From: Bacteroidota bacterium
GTDB lineage: Bacteria; Bacteroidota; Ignavibacteria; Ignavibacteriales; Ignavibacteriaceae
Reading direction: 5' to 3'
Length of the DNA stretch: 58,290 nt
NCBI GenBank assembly: GCA_022562275.1
Contig: JADFPP010000011.1
Span: 1 to 58,290, forward strand
Each line of letters begins with the position of its first letter. Positions within the stretch are counted from its first letter, which is position 1. Below, piece after piece: positions 17,104 through 25,620 of the stretch. The notes beneath the pieces were generated by a model. That model did no database searches. It was not told where the DNA came from and saw only the letters and a program-made list of their open reading frames with translations. The translations under genes and the position numbers were made by a program.

Positions 17104-17439
17104 TTAATTTGTACTTCTTAAATAGGGTTTAATCTTTTCTACCAAATGCTGTTTTGGAACAGCACCAATTACAGATTCAACTACTTTGCCGTCTTTAAAA
17201 ATACCAAGTGTAGGAATACTTCTGATACCATATGTCATCGCAACATTTTGATTTTCATCTGTATTTAGTTTTACAACTTTAATTTTGCCTTCGTACTCAC
17301 TTGCAATTTCTTCAACGATTGGGGCAACCATTCTACAAGGTCCGCACCAGGGAGCCCAAAAATCAACCAAGACCGGCAGATCAGATTTCAAAACTTCCAT
17401 TTCAAAATTAAGATCAGTCCCTTCTACTATGTTTTTCAT
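17104..17439 (-). CDS. trxA: thioredoxin
   Basis: Cytosolic dithiol-disulfide oxidoreductase. It is 111 residues long, with the canonical active site WCGPC (Cys32, Cys35), the buried charged/aromatic segment VDFWAPW before it, and the cis-proline in [10 protein letters not shown]. It is monocistronic, leftward, and ends at a strong intrinsic terminator. The upstream 254-nt spacer has no promoter matching the consensus exactly. Confidence 0.97.
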   Translation of the reverse strand: MKNIVEGTDLNFEMEVLKSDLPVLVDFWAPWCGPCRMVAPIVEEIASEYEGKIKVVKLNTDENQNVAMTYGIRSIPTLGIFKDGKVVESVIGAVPKQHLVEKIKPYLRSTN

Positions 17440-17693
17440 ATTAAATAATCCTTGTGTTTCAAATTTTGAATTCGCAAGATAAGATGTTTCAAAATTAATA
17501 AAGTTTCAAGTAGTGTTGATGTGGATCACGAATAATTTCCAAAAGTGCCTAATTTGTATAGATGTGTATGTTTGAGTGAATCAGGATATTTTAAACAGAG
17601 CCATTTCTCCACTGGGTGAAGAAAATCCAAATAGAATTATTCCTATCAGAAACAATAAATAATTTTAAATATAATCTGGAAGGGTATAAACTA

Positions 17694-19253
17694 TTACAGT
17701 TCGGCTTCCATTTGCTTTGTGTAATACAGACGGTATTCTTTTATTGCATCAAACATTGCTTCTGCAAGTTGTTGCTGGTTGGTGGAACTCCTTAGATATT
17801 TTGAATCCTTTTTATTTGAGATAAAACCCGATTCAATTAATACACTTGGCATTGATGCACCAACTAACACATAAAACCCTGCTTGCTTTACACCGCGAGC
17901 CTTTAGCTTTGTATTATGTTTAAATTGTAGGTTAAGCATGTTAGCAAAACTTTCCGAGTATTTCATATAGGAAGAATGTGCCATGCTTACGAGAATAAAA
18001 TTCTCATCGGTTAATTTTTCGTATCGACCGGGATCATCTTCATATTCAATCACACTGTTTTCTCTTTCAGCAATAGCTATTGCTTCCTTGGTTCTACCTG
18101 GTCGTAATAAATATACTTCTATGCCGTTTGCCCCGGATGGTTTTTTCTTAGTTGAGTTGCAATGAATAGAAATAAAAAGTTTTCCATTATGTTCATTCGC
18201 AATTTTGCCTCTCTTATGCAAGTCAACGAATTTATCTGTGCTCCGTGTATAAACTACTTTAACATCTTTCATGTTTCTTTTTATTAACTCACCAAGTTTT
18301 AGAGCAACTTTAAGATTAACATCTTTTTCCTTAATATTATTTATACCTATAGCCCCGGGATCTTTCCCGCCATGACCTGCATCAATTACTATTACATCAA
18401 AATCCCACTTGTCCCTGGTTCTTTGCTCATCTTCAGCTTTAGTAAAAATTTTATTATGAATTGTAATAAAAATATCATTTGTTCCCGTGTCATTCATTAC
18501 TTCGTTAGTAGAGTACTCCTCTCCAACGGCAAACTTAAACTCTGTATCCGGTCCGATATTTTTTACTTTAAAATTTTTAACTAATCCACCAACATTCACG
18601 CGATTAATTTTGTTAATATCTGCATTAACTTGTCTGAAAATAATTGTAAGTATACCATTTTTGTGTGAACTGAAATAAGAAGGAATTCTTTTATTGGAAT
18701 GAATTTTTATTAATGTACCATTTGCTCTCTCGGATACATCAAGTCCTGTAATGTTAAACGAAGTATTCAAACCTGATTCATTTATATCATTAAACAATTT
18801 AGTTTGACCCGGTGGAATGTCACTACCGACAATTAGTTTGTGCGGTGCGCTAAAGGTTAATTGTTTACCATAAGCTTTTTCTATCGGATCTATGCTTAAA
18901 AGCAGGGGAATGAAAATCAGGCTGCCGAAATAATAACTGGAAGTCGGTAATTGATATATAACTTGTTTGCCGGATGCTTTTTCGGTGATAACATAATAAG
19001 GATTCTTCGCTGTTATTTTTAAAAGAAAATTATCAAACTTAAGTTCAATCTTTCTGTTCTTCTCATTAAAAAAATAATTAACTGAAGTTGCTTCGGCAAA
19101 ATCTTTTATTGAAAAATAAACTGTTTGTTCTCTTTTGAAAGAAGGGATATCAGTAATACCTTTTTCTGTGATTACAGATATCTTCTCAAGAGGTTGCGCA
19201 TTTATTATAACTGCCGGGAGAAGAAGTATTATGTAAATAAGTAATATTTTCAT
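17694..19253 (-). CDS. N-acetylmuramoyl-L-alanine amidase with AMIN-like domain
   Basis: Periplasmic zinc amidase that cleaves the lactyl-peptide bond of peptidoglycan. The 519 residues hold a signal peptide (residues 1-19, ending INAQ), a copper-amine-oxidase-like/AMIN beta region (to about 270), and an Amidase_3 domain. The catalytic parts are VIDAGHGGKDPGAIG, FISIHCNS and VLIESGFISNK, giving the zinc histidines and the catalytic glutamate. The domain order resembles AmiC. It starts 24 nt after the methyltransferase-like gene, so the two probably share a transcript. Confidence 0.9.
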   Translation of the reverse strand: MKILLIYIILLLPAVIINAQPLEKISVITEKGITDIPSFKREQTVYFSIKDFAEATSVNYFFNEKNRKIELKFDNFLLKITAKNPYYVITEKASGKQVIYQLPTSSYYFGSLIFIPLLLSIDPIEKAYGKQLTFSAPHKLIVGSDIPPGQTKLFNDINESGLNTSFNITGLDVSERANGTLIKIHSNKRIPSYFSSHKNGILTIIFRQVNADINKINRVNVGGLVKNFKVKNIGPDTEFKFAVGEEYSTNEVMNDTGTNDIFITIHNKIFTKAEDEQRTRDKWDFDVIVIDAGHGGKDPGAIGINNIKEKDVNLKVALKLGELIKRNMKDVKVVYTRSTDKFVDLHKRGKIANEHNGKLFISIHCNSTKKKPSGANGIEVYLLRPGRTKEAIAIAERENSVIEYEDDPGRYEKLTDENFILVSMAHSSYMKYSESFANMLNLQFKHNTKLKARGVKQAGFYVLVGASMPSVLIESGFISNKKDSKYLRSSTNQQQLAEAMFDAIKEYRLYYTKQMEAEL

Positions 19254-19277
19254 AAGCTGAAAATTAGAAGTAATTAC

Positions 19278-19856
19278 TTAACCGATAAAAGGTAAAACAA
19301 ATCCGCTTTTCTTTTTATATGAAACAAAACTATCGGTAAAATGTTTTGCTAATAATTTATCCTCGAGTGAAGCCCGTAAGAGAATAAATGGGATTTGTAT
19401 CACAGCAAGAGGCGCAACTATAAAGCTCAATGTTGAAGCGGCACCCCCAAGATCAATTAATATTTGAGATGTATACTGCGGATGCCGAATAAATTTGAAG
19501 GGTCCGTTTGTAACCAGCTGATGATTTTTTTTAATAAGAATATCCTGCGAATAATTTTCCCCCAATGTTTTGTATGCCCAAACCTGTGTCCACGAAAAAA
19601 CCAGGTAAACAGCCAAGCCGATGTATCTAATTAAATTGTATTCAGTTGTATATTCCAGAGTGCCTAATTGAAACACACCCAGTATTAATCCTATTAATGT
19701 AAACGTTGTAAGAATAACCGGAAATTTTTGCAGATATGTATTTGGTTTTTCCTTAGCCGCCCCTATTTTATCCCGAAAACCTTTTTTAGCCCCCGAAACA
19801 TTAGCACCAAATGTAGCAATTATATTTAAACCGACTATTATATTTATTGGATCCAT
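19278..19856 (-). CDS. isoprenylcysteine carboxyl methyltransferase (ICMT)-family membrane protein
   Basis: A 192-residue membrane protein with about five hydrophobic spans. The family signature is GPFKFIRHPQYTSQILIDLGG, in which RHP is the conserved S-adenosylmethionine-site element of ICMT/phospholipid methyltransferase-like enzymes. Bacterial members methylate small or lipid substrates, mostly unknown. It is the first gene of a two-gene leftward unit with the amidase. Confidence 0.75.
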   Translation of the reverse strand: MDPINIIVGLNIIATFGANVSGAKKGFRDKIGAAKEKPNTYLQKFPVILTTFTLIGLILGVFQLGTLEYTTEYNLIRYIGLAVYLVFSWTQVWAYKTLGENYSQDILIKKNHQLVTNGPFKFIRHPQYTSQILIDLGGAASTLSFIVAPLAVIQIPFILLRASLEDKLLAKHFTDSFVSYKKKSGFVLPFIG

Positions 19857-20007
19857 AAGAGAAAATTTTTGGTGAGAAATATAATGAAATTCGGAATATT
19901 AATTTTTTTAGAGAATCCTGTTCAACTTAAATTTTCTGCAAAGCCAAATGTTAAATGGTTTTATTACTGAATTGCTTTTTGTTTATTATTTTGCCACCGC
20001 AGATTGC

Positions 20008-20229
20008 TTACTGATTACCAATGCTTTTACTGTGCTTTTTCATAATAGCAGTCCACTCTTCCATACTCAACTGTTCCGATTCTTCAATGAGCATAATTGG
20101 AATGTCATCTTCAATTCTATACCTGCGCCGTGTATCTTTATCCGTTGATACGAGTGTTTTACCATCCAAAACAAGATCGGCTTTTGTTTCCGGGCAGCAG
20201 AGGATATCTAAAAGGTCTTTGCTAATCAT
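20008..20229 (-). CDS. Trm112-like small zinc-ribbon protein
   Basis: A 73-residue protein starting MISKDLLDILCCPETKADL, typical of the Trm112/UPF0434 (YcaR-type) family. The N-terminal CC..C-poor ribbon is reduced, and only the LCCP cysteines are visible, so metal binding may be lost. The downstream half, RRRYRIEDDIPIMLIEE, is the conserved family core. In eukaryotes Trm112 activates methyltransferases; the bacterial role is not settled. It stands alone. Confidence 0.8.
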   Translation of the reverse strand: MISKDLLDILCCPETKADLVLDGKTLVSTDKDTRRRYRIEDDIPIMLIEESEQLSMEEWTAIMKKHSKSIGNQ

Positions 20230-20346
20230 ATTAAATTAATTTAATTATATAATGTAAATGTAACATAATTTATAAAAAAAATACCAATAATCAGTTACAT
20301 TCAGAATAAGAGATTTTGTTATCAAAAGGAAGTTGAAGCAAACATC

Positions 20347-20454
20347 TGTCATTCAGTAGGAAACTTTTTATTGCAATGAAAAATATAAATAACTGGATTA
20401 AAAAAATATTGACAGGATTCTTACCTGCATACCGGACAAGCAGGCTGAATGACA
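20347..20454. repeat. short palindromic element (10-bp inverted ends)
   Basis: TGTCATTCAG (20347..20356) is the exact reverse complement of CTGAATGACA (20445..20454). No coding capacity lies between. It sits next to a second, different element (20475..20651), and together they fill most of the 462-nt gap before the PPK2 gene. Confidence 0.55.
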
Positions 20455-20474
20455 ATTATAGTTATCTTTGTTAT

Positions 20475-20651
20475 TAACTGAAGTTACGTAAAATTGTAAA
20501 ACTGCATGTCATGCTCGCGAAAGCGGGCATCCACTATGTAAAAATAAACGAAAAAATGGATTCCCACTCCTGCCTTCCGTCAGGCAGGTTCGTGGGAATG
20601 ACAAATCGGGATCTTTTTTCTGTTATAGGTGTTTTTGCGTAACTTCAGTTA
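20475..20651. repeat. MITE-like element with 19-bp terminal inverted repeats
   Basis: The left end TAACTGAAGTTACGTAAAA (20475..20493) and the right end (20633..20651) are inverted repeats with one mismatch. Inside are hairpins GCTCGCGAAAGCGGGC and CCTGCCTTCCGTCAGGCAGG and a GGGAATGAC core, the last two resembling parts of the other elements in this window. It is non-coding. The outer ends lie 40 nt before the PPK2 start, so the element could affect its expression. Confidence 0.75.
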
Positions 20652-20691
20652 TTAATTCAGATATGAAACGAACATTTAAAATTATAAACCA

Positions 20692-21558
20692 ATGAAACAC
20701 AATAATTTAATAGTTAAACCAAACACAAAAATCAATCTCTCAAAAATTAGCACTTCGGATACAAACGGTTTTAATTCTAAAAAGGAAGCAAAAGCCATGC
20801 TGAAAGATAATATTAAAAAAATGGTTGAACTCCAGGCAAAACTTTATGCGCAGGATAAGTATGCTATGCTAATTATATTTCAGGCTATGGACGCTGCCGG
20901 AAAGGACGGAACGATTAAGCATGTTATGAGTGGATTAAATCCGCAAGGTACGCAGGTTTATAGTTTTAAGCAGCCATCAAAAACAGAATTAGATCATGGA
21001 TACTTATGGCGGATAAACAAGGCTCTGCCTGAAAAAGGAAGAATAGGAATCTTTAACCGTTCACATTACGAGGATGTTTTGGTTGTGCGTGTACATGATC
21101 TTATCAGCGATCAAATAACACCGCTTAAATTTAGAAACAAAAATATCTGGAAACAGAGGTTTCAGCAGATAAATAATTTTGAAAAATATCTTTATGAAAA
21201 CGGTATTATTATACTCAAATTCTTCTTGCATATTTCAAAAGATGAACAGAAAAAGAGATTTTTAAAGCGAATAGATGATCCTGCGAAAAACTGGAAATTT
21301 TCTGAAGGAGACATTAAAGAAAGAGCTTATTGGGGGAATTATCAAAAGGCATATCAGGAAGCAATTTCAGAAACAAGTAAAACTTATGCACCATGGTTCA
21401 TTATTCCGGCAGATAAAAAATGGTTCACAAGATTGGTCGTATCTGAAATAATCGTTTATGAAATGGAAAAATTGGAACCTGATTATCCAAAATTAACCGG
21501 CGAGCAATTAAATAAATTAAGAAAAGCGAAAGAATTGTTGTTGGATGATAAGAAATAA
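20692..21558 (+). CDS. polyphosphate kinase 2 family protein
   Basis: Transfers phosphate between polyphosphate and nucleotides (AMP, ADP or GDP, depending on class). It is 288 residues long. The Walker A-like motif is FQAMDAAGKDGT (64-74), the Walker B region includes GIFNRSHYEDVLVVRVH, and the lid region includes DDPAKNWKFSEGD. It is a single-domain PPK2 of usual length. The subclass cannot be set with confidence. It is convergent with the arsC-like gene, with a hairpin between them. Confidence 0.92.
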   Translation: MKHNNLIVKPNTKINLSKISTSDTNGFNSKKEAKAMLKDNIKKMVELQAKLYAQDKYAMLIIFQAMDAAGKDGTIKHVMSGLNPQGTQVYSFKQPSKTELDHGYLWRINKALPEKGRIGIFNRSHYEDVLVVRVHDLISDQITPLKFRNKNIWKQRFQQINNFEKYLYENGIIILKFFLHISKDEQKKRFLKRIDDPAKNWKFSEGDIKERAYWGNYQKAYQEAISETSKTYAPWFIIPADKKWFTRLVVSEIIVYEMEKLEPDYPKLTGEQLNKLRKAKELLLDDKK

Positions 21559-21587
21559 ACTGATATATTAAAGTCCCTCACCCTAAG

Positions 21588-21632
21588 TCTCCCGTTATTC
21601 CCTTTCTCTTTTTAAAGAGAGAGGGTGGGAGA
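21588..21632. terminator. bidirectional hairpin between PPK2 and arsC-like genes
   Basis: The core stem is CCCTTTCTCTTT paired with AAAGAGAGAGGG (21600..21624, one mismatch). It is flanked by TCTCCC/GGGAGA outer arms. It is placed between two convergent stop codons, where a bidirectional terminator is expected. It lacks a long T tract, so it could also be a dispersed palindromic repeat. Confidence 0.45.
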
Positions 21633-21662
21633 CATTTTACTGATAAGAAAACAGTTCATTAA

Positions 21663-22013
21663 TTATATTAGATCGTTAATGCGTTCCGGTGGGCGTGCCA
21701 ATATTACTTTAGCACCTTTCCTTACAATCGGTCTTTCAATTAAATCCGGATATTTCAACATCAGATTTAATATTTGAGCTTCAGTATAATTTTTATTCTT
21801 TATATCAAGCTCTTTGTAAATTTTATCTTTCTTTCTCATTAATTCAGATGGTTTCATTTTCATCTTTTTTAGTAAATCGTTTAGCAATGCTTTAGTAAAG
21901 GGGGTTTCGTAGTATTTCACTATTTCAAAATCCAATTCCTTTTCTGTTAAAGCTTTAACGGCTTTTCGGCTGGTACTGCAGGTTGGCTTATGATACACTA
22001 TTATTTTTACCAT
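21663..22013 (-). CDS. arsC: arsenate reductase (glutaredoxin-coupled ArsC type)
   Basis: A 116-residue thioredoxin-fold protein. Cys12 sits in PTCSTSR, and Arg60, Arg94 and Arg107 fall at exactly the positions of the catalytic cysteine and three arsenate-binding arginines of E. coli plasmid ArsC. This supports true arsenate reduction rather than the Spx or YfgD branches of the family. No other ars gene is nearby, so it may serve basal detoxification. Family membership is very likely; the activity is inferred from the residues. Confidence 0.85.
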   Translation of the reverse strand: MVKIIVYHKPTCSTSRKAVKALTEKELDFEIVKYYETPFTKALLNDLLKKMKMKPSELMRKKDKIYKELDIKNKNYTEAQILNLMLKYPDLIERPIVRKGAKVILARPPERINDLI

Positions 22014-22156
22014 CTTAATTCTCTTTTTTTAATAAAGCTGTAATGTTATATATATAATATTAAAAAAATAACCGATTTATTTTATTCACTTAAAGTTAGG
22101 CATTCTTTTTTCTGTGATTCAATTTTCCTATATTACTTATTAATACATTACCTGTT

Positions 22157-22915
22157 ATGGAAACATATAATCACATTTTAAATACAATTAAAAGTAAAGG
22201 GGCAGCATATCTTGTTTTGCTTGATCCCGATAAGTTATCATTTGAGAAGTCAGAATCATTTCTAAAACATTGCGCAAGTGCCGGTGTTGATGGTTTTCTA
22301 ATAGGCGGCAGTTTGATGCTGAGTGGTAATTTTGAAATGATGATTGAAAAAGTAAAAGCCAATACAAATCTTCCGGCAATTATTTTTCCGGGTAGCATCG
22401 ATCAAATTTCTCCAAGTGCGGACGCTATTCTTTTCCTATCAGTTGTTAGCGGAAGAAATGCGGATCATTTAATTGGCAGGCATGTGATAGCGTCTCCATT
22501 AATTAAGCGATCAGGAATCGAGGTTATTTCTACAGCTTATACTTTAATCGAATCGGGTATAACATCAACTGCTGTATATATGAGCGGCAGTATGCCGCTG
22601 CCGCGAAATAAACCGGAGATTGCTGCAGCTACTGCTTTGGCTGCCGAATATTTAGGTATGAAACTGATCTACCTTGAAGCCGGTTCAGGTGCTGATCAAC
22701 CTGTTCCTGATGAAATGATCAAGGCTGTTGCTGATGTTTGCACCGTTCCGGTAATTGTTGGTGGCGGGATCAGATCGCCGTTTGTTGCCAGGGAGAAAGT
22801 GGATTGCGGGGCAAATATTATTGTGACAGGAAATTATTTTGAGGATGAAAATAACTGGGATATGATACAGGATTTTGCAAATGCTGTACATTTTAAGGAT
22901 CCGATAGAAGTTTAA
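22157..22915 (+). CDS. geranylgeranylglyceryl-phosphate-synthase family protein
   Basis: A 252-residue TIM-barrel prenyltransferase that joins a polyprenyl diphosphate to sn-glycerol-1-phosphate. The conserved parts are YLVLLDPDKL at the N-terminus, VDGFLIGGSL, the signature LIYLEAGSGADQPV, and the phosphate site IVGGGIRSP. In archaea this is the first step of ether-lipid synthesis. Bacteroidota-group bacteria and Bacillus (PcrB) carry homologues of narrower prenyl length whose products are less well understood. It is followed 108 nt later by gmhA. Confidence 0.88.
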   Translation: METYNHILNTIKSKGAAYLVLLDPDKLSFEKSESFLKHCASAGVDGFLIGGSLMLSGNFEMMIEKVKANTNLPAIIFPGSIDQISPSADAILFLSVVSGRNADHLIGRHVIASPLIKRSGIEVISTAYTLIESGITSTAVYMSGSMPLPRNKPEIAAATALAAEYLGMKLIYLEAGSGADQPVPDEMIKAVADVCTVPVIVGGGIRSPFVAREKVDCGANIIVTGNYFEDENNWDMIQDFANAVHFKDPIEV

Positions 22916-23023
22916 AACATATATAATCTTCCTTAAATCATAGTAAGTTAATCGGTATCCGAAATTTCTCTTAAATTATTATTACCTATTAGCTATTTGA
23001 AAATATTAAAATAATATAAGTTA

Positions 23024-23611
23024 ATGAACAAAGAAAAATTTATTACTGATTCGCTTAAAGATAGCTCTGAAACAAAGCTGAAGATTGAGCAGAAATGTAA
23101 AGATGATATTCTAAAAGCTGTAAACACTCTTAGCGAAGCCTTCCGTAATGGAAATAAACTTCTACTTTGCGGTAACGGCGGCAGTGCAGCTGATTGCCAG
23201 CATATTGCCACTGAGTTGATGATCCGGTTAAGTCATCATATTCAAAGACCTGCGCTTCCGGCAATTGCGTTAACTACAGATACTTCAAATCTGACTGCGG
23301 GCGGTAACGATTTTGGGTTTGAAAATATTTTTACAAGAAGCATTCAAGGTTTGGGAAATGAAGGAGATGTATTACTTGTAATTTCAACAAGTGGTAATTC
23401 AGGTAATGTGATTAAAGCAGCGGAAACAGCACTTTCAAAGGGGATGAAAGTGATTGGGTTTTTAGGAGGTGACGGTGGGAAATTAAAATCATTGGTTGAG
23501 TTGCCCATTGTCATTCCTTCTTCAAATGTTCAGCGAATTCAGGAAGGGCATATAACTGTTGCTCATATAATTTGCGAGCTTGTTGAAGAAGAACTTTATG
23601 GGACACCATAA
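23024..23611 (+). CDS. gmhA: phosphoheptose isomerase (sedoheptulose-7-phosphate isomerase)
   Basis: Converts sedoheptulose 7-phosphate to D-glycero-D-manno-heptose 7-phosphate for lipopolysaccharide inner core or S-layer glycans. It is a 195-residue SIS-domain protein. The sugar-phosphate loop is LLLCGNGGSAADCQH, a second loop is VISTSGNSGNV, and the C-terminal IQEGHITVAHIICELVE is characteristic of GmhA. No other heptose gene is adjacent. The downstream 110-nt spacer contains AT-rich dispersed-repeat-like sequence without coding potential. Confidence 0.92.
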   Translation: MNKEKFITDSLKDSSETKLKIEQKCKDDILKAVNTLSEAFRNGNKLLLCGNGGSAADCQHIATELMIRLSHHIQRPALPAIALTTDTSNLTAGGNDFGFENIFTRSIQGLGNEGDVLLVISTSGNSGNVIKAAETALSKGMKVIGFLGGDGGKLKSLVELPIVIPSSNVQRIQEGHITVAHIICELVEEELYGTP

Positions 23612-23721
23612 ATATCAAATTACAATTAAGCTCCAAGCTTCAAATATCAAAACACAAATTATTTTCTTTGGAATTTGACAATTAAAATTTGTTTGTTTTT
23701 TGTTATTTGGGTATTGAGATT

Positions 23722-24291
23722 TTACAAATTGATTTTAGTTCCCATCCAATAAATTTTATCTCCAACTACTATGTTGTATTTGTCGGTAAAGCCACCTGCC
23801 ACCTCAACAACATAAAGTGAAGGAGCAGTTGAAGGATAACTTTGTGCGGAAAGGATTCTGGTATTTTTATGAATTGTAACTATCTCTTTATTCTTGTTTA
23901 CAAATATCATATCCAATGAAATTAATGTATTCCGCATCCAAAACGCTTGTATTCGTTCGATAGGGAGAGTAAAAAGCATCCCTTCATTTTCATTCATAGA
24001 AATCCGGTTCATCAATCCAAGCTGTCTTTCATACTCATTATCTGCAATTTCGAGATTGATTGTAATTTTAGTATTTCCCAAACTATCTGTAAAAGTAAGT
24101 TCGCCTTCTTTTTTAAAAGTATAATATTTCACATCGGGCTCGTTGTTTTTAATAAAATTATTATAGATAAAAAATGCAGCAACTATAATTATCACAGCCA
24201 TCGTTCCTGCCTTTGATGCAGTAAGTTTAGTCCTCTTTTTTGATTTAATTTCTTTCTTAGAAGTTGATTTTGATTTTTTCTTTTGAGCCAT
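23722..24291 (-). CDS. membrane-anchored DUF192 protein
   Basis: A 189-residue protein. A lysine/serine-rich cytoplasmic N-terminus (1-27) is followed by one membrane span (about 28-46). A DUF192 domain follows, with the family landmarks RQLGLMNR, GMLFTLPIERIQAFWMRNTLISLDMIFV, and a C-terminal VVEVAGGF. DUF192 proteins are small exported beta-barrel-like proteins of unknown function. It is divergent from the hydrolase gene with a 53-nt spacer. Confidence 0.88.
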   Translation of the reverse strand: MAQKKKSKSTSKKEIKSKKRTKLTASKAGTMAVIIIVAAFFIYNNFIKNNEPDVKYYTFKKEGELTFTDSLGNTKITINLEIADNEYERQLGLMNRISMNENEGMLFTLPIERIQAFWMRNTLISLDMIFVNKNKEIVTIHKNTRILSAQSYPSTAPSLYVVEVAGGFTDKYNIVVGDKIYWMGTKINL

Positions 24292-24344
24292 TTCAGAAAT
24301 CCGTAATTTATAATCAACAAATATAACTAATCAGCATAAACTAT

Positions 24345-25226
24345 ATGAGTAAATCCCGATCGATAATTATTGAACGCGCACCAATAGAGCTGGGCGATTC
24401 ACAGAATAAGATGATAGCAAGCGGTTGGGGAGAGGATGCACTAAATAATACTGTAGTAGAAAAAATTACTTACATTTCAGACGGATTAAAGGTTAAAGGT
24501 TATATTGCTTATCCGAAGGATATAACCAATAAATATCCTTGTGTAATTTGGAACAGAGGTGGAATAGGAGACCGTGGTGCAATAGATCCTTTTACTGCAA
24601 AAGGAGTTTTTGGACAGATTGCAAGCTGGGGTTATGTGGTTTTTACTTCGCAGTACAGAGGTAATGACGGCGGCGAAGGTAAAGATGAATTTGGTGGCAG
24701 CGATTTGAATGATGTGCTTAATTTAATTCCTTTGGCAGATGAATTTGATTGTACCGTTATAGATAAATGGGGCATAGAAGGATGGAGCCGCGGAGGGATG
24801 ATGACATATTTAGCATTAACAAAAAATAACCATCCCGCTTATCCGGCAGCAAATTTTAAGTGTGCAATTGTAACAGGAGGAATTGCCAATCTTAGATGTA
24901 ATTCTGATGAGAGTCCGTTTATGCGAAGATTATATGAGGTAACTATGGGCACTTATTCTGATGATGAATTTAATCAGAAGTGTGAATCGCGCTCAATTGT
25001 AAACTTTCCGGAAAAGCTATCTAAAAATACTCCGATGCTTATCCTGCACGGAACGGATGATAACAGGGTCTTACCGCACGATTCGCTTGATCTTTCGTAT
25101 CAACTATTAAAGTATAAGATTCCCTTCCGTTTGGTAATGCTTGAAGGCGGAGATCATTTTATGCGTAAGCATCGGAAAGAAATTGATGAGATGAGAAGGA
25201 AGTGGTACGAGAAATATTTACAGTAG
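24345..25226 (+). CDS. alpha/beta hydrolase, prolyl-oligopeptidase-like (S9) family
   Basis: A 293-residue cytosolic serine hydrolase. The nucleophile elbow is GWSRGG (Ser148). The acid residue lies in LHGTDDNRV, and the histidine in GGDHFM. It has no beta-propeller domain, so it is the catalytic unit alone, as in dipeptidyl-peptidase-like acylhydrolases. Substrate unknown. It is monocistronic. Confidence 0.82.
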   Translation: MSKSRSIIIERAPIELGDSQNKMIASGWGEDALNNTVVEKITYISDGLKVKGYIAYPKDITNKYPCVIWNRGGIGDRGAIDPFTAKGVFGQIASWGYVVFTSQYRGNDGGEGKDEFGGSDLNDVLNLIPLADEFDCTVIDKWGIEGWSRGGMMTYLALTKNNHPAYPAANFKCAIVTGGIANLRCNSDESPFMRRLYEVTMGTYSDDEFNQKCESRSIVNFPEKLSKNTPMLILHGTDDNRVLPHDSLDLSYQLLKYKIPFRLVMLEGGDHFMRKHRKEIDEMRRKWYEKYLQ

Positions 25227-25266
25227 AGAAGCTTCGTGATGTGACCCTGCAATAAAAATACTCTGT

Positions 25267-25311
25267 CATTCCGGACTTTACCGAAGGTATCCCTTTGGGA
25301 GATCCGGAATC
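25267..25311. repeat. REP-like palindrome
   Basis: ATTCCGGACT and GATCCGGAAT form an imperfect stem around a loop that contains TTACCGAAGGTATCCC. The element begins TGTCATTCC, sharing the GTCATTC/GAATGAC core with the other intergenic elements in this window. Apart from a -7-like box near aceE, the rest of the 394-nt gap (25227..25620) shows nothing I can support. Confidence 0.45.
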
Positions 25312-25590
25312 TCTTTTCTTAATTGCACTAAAGTCCATCCCTGTTCTTTAAATGCAAAAGGGGACTCGGGTCATATTAATAATTCCCGAGGTTTTAAAAA
25401 TATTGATAAGCTTTTCTACAGTAAATTTTAGTTTTTTGCTGAAGTGATTTTCATCAATCGCTCTTCCTTGTTTATCATCTCTCAAACAATTAATTTGCTC
25501 ATTCTAATTTTATTTAAATCCAACCGGAATGTATTATTTTCATCAGTTATTAGTTGGATTCCCCAGTATTTTAAATAACCGATTGCAGTA

Positions 25591-25598
25591 TATCTTTG
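25591..25598 (+). promoter_or_regulatory. possible -7 box of the pyruvate dehydrogenase operon
   Basis: TATCTTTG matches the Bacteroidota -7 consensus TAnnTTTG exactly and lies 23 nt upstream of the aceE start. An AAAGGA ribosome-binding site follows at 25608..25613. The expected -33 TTG is not found at the right spacing, so this is tentative. Confidence 0.35.
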
Positions 25599-25620
25599 AA
25601 ATCTTTTAAAGGAAATATTT

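Noticed and set aside
23612-23721. Small AT-rich spacer with CAAAT/ATTTG inverted pieces after gmhA
   Set aside because: The inverted pairs are weak and expected in AT-rich DNA, so a separate element is not supported.
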